64,000 bases of DNA from Brevibacterium sp. (GTDB taxonomy: Bacteria; Actinomycetota; Actinomycetes; Actinomycetales; Brevibacteriaceae). The stretch's first letter is position 1; each line of letters starts with the position of its first letter. The position numbers were made by a program, and so were the translations under genes. Shown in pieces: positions 63,141-64,000 of this stretch. Below the pieces are notes generated by a model, which ran no database searches, had not been told where the DNA came from, and saw nothing but the letters and a program-made list of their open reading frames with translations. The DNA lies in the NCBI RefSeq assembly GCF_031179145.1, contig NZ_JAPSIB010000006.1, positions 62,001 to 126,000 on the forward strand. The letters run 5' to 3'.

Positions 63141-64000
63141 GCACGCTCGCTCCACCACCAAGCAGGGACGCGGTCCTGGAGATCCGGGACCTCGTCAAGA
63201 CATTCCGGCGCAGCTCCGGGCTGTTCGGGAAGAAGAAAGCGATCCACGCCGTCCGCGGAGTCAGCCTCGATGTGCGAAGGGGAGAGACCCTCGGCATCGT
63301 CGGCGAATCGGGAAGCGGCAAGTCCACCATGGCTCGTATGGCGACTCGACTGCACAAGCCGACGGAAGGAAGCATCTTCTTCAATGGCAGGGATCTCACG
63401 TCACTGCGGGGCAGCACCCTGATCGAGGCTCGACGCGGAATGCAGATGGTATTCCAGGACCCACTGGGCTGTCTCGATCCGCGCAAACCTGTGATCAGCC
63501 TCGTTGAGGAGCCGCTGCTGGTGACCGGCGCGAGCAAGGCCGAGCGTCGAAGGCGGGTCGCCGAAGTCCTCGGCGCAGTCGGTCTCGATCCGGCCTTCTA
63601 TCAGCGGCGTGCCCACGAACTCTCGGGAGGCCAACGACAGAGGGTGGCGATCGCCCGTGCCATCGCGCTGGTGCCGGACCTCGTGGTCTGCGACGAACCC
63701 ACTTCTGCGCTCGATGTGACCTCACAGGCGCATGTTCTCAACCTGTTGCTGGACATGCAGTCGCAGAACGATCTGAGCATGATCTTCATCAGCCACAATC
63801 TCGACGTCGTTCGGCACATGGCCGATCGTGTAGCCGTGATGTATCGGGGACAGATCGTGGAACTCGCTCCCGCAGACGATCTCTACGAGCGCACGACGCA
63901 TCCGTACACGCGGTGTCTCATCTCCGCTATTCCGATCGCCGACCCCGAAGCCGAACGGGCACGGGTGCCCTTGTCAATGAAGGAGCTGGCAGCAGAGCAC
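63137..64000 (+). CDS. ABC transporter ATPase, DppF type (3' end outside window)
   Basis: The first 288 codons of the second ATPase subunit. Walker [10 protein letters not shown] (about 55-63), [12 protein letters not shown] (Q-loop region), signature LSGGQRQR (about 162-169), Walker B LVVCDEPT and H-loop ISHNLD are visible; the C-terminal [13 protein letters not shown] has been reached, so only a short tail is missing. Completes a Dpp/Opp-type importer. Confidence 0.93.
   Translation, partial: MSTLAPPPSRDAVLEIRDLVKTFRRSSGLFGKKKAIHAVRGVSLDVRRGETLGIVGESGSGKSTMARMATRLHKPTEGSIFFNGRDLTSLRGSTLIEARRGMQMVFQDPLGCLDPRKPVISLVEEPLLVTGASKAERRRRVAEVLGAVGLDPAFYQRRAHELSGGQRQRVAIARAIALVPDLVVCDEPTSALDVTSQAHVLNLLLDMQSQNDLSMIFISHNLDVVRHMADRVAVMYRGQIVELAPADDLYERTTHPYTRCLISAIPIADPEAERARVPLSMKELAAEH

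Noticed and set aside
1-64000. tRNA, rRNA, CRISPR or IS element with terminal repeats
   Set aside because: No cloverleaf, rRNA core, regular spacer repeats or intact transposase was found by reading both strands.

Overview
This is a high-GC actinobacterial chromosome window. Codon use, Lsr2, the CitMHS/two-component pair and the many MFS/amidohydrolase catabolic operons suggest a Micrococcales soil or cheese-rind type organism such as Brevibacterium. That genus is an inference from overall feel, not from a marker gene. No rRNA, tRNA or CRISPR array was seen.

Layout. 1-8.7 kb is ordinary chromosome: the start of a GH1 glycosidase operon with its LacI regulator, an MMPL exporter, a YibE/F protein, and an XRE-cupin regulator divergent from a flavoprotein-methyltransferase fusion. 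8.8-17.7 kb is a decaying mobile/defence island. It holds a beta-class DNA methyltransferase with two in-frame stops, an Lsr2 paralogue, a previously uncalled zinc-ribbon microprotein, a TIR-domain protein, a zeta-toxin module broken twice, a frameshifted serine recombinase and a 5'-truncated CoiA-like gene at a recombination junction. 17.9-24.0 kb holds a CitA/DcuS-type two-component system divergent from a CitMHS transporter and a universal stress protein, then an Nramp-related transporter lacking the usual metal-binding motifs.

24.1-30.9 kb is the most unusual stretch. A single 868-residue ORF joins an SF2 (XPB/type III-restriction-like) helicase to a sigma-70 factor. It is divergent from a pirin-GNAT pair and followed by a minus-strand NUDIX-HNH endonuclease-AbiH operon, a likely phage-defence cassette of visibly lower GC.

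31.2-54 kb is a string of catabolic operons for nitrogenous and peptide compounds. The first is RidA-DUF1028-M20-MFS-aldehyde dehydrogenase-class III aminotransferase-NCS1 permease, with a divergent LysR and a flavin monooxygenase. The second is MFS-YtcJ-M20 with a tandem Lrp and a convergent IclR. The third is OPT transporter-M29-proline iminopeptidase-DUF1177. 54.1-57.97 kb has two crotonases and a CaiB-type CoA-transferase under a divergent LysR. 58.3-64 kb is a Dpp/Opp-type ABC importer (lipoprotein, two permeases, two ATPases; the last runs off the window) with a terminator and an SD-containing hairpin/upstream ORF between the binding protein and the permeases.
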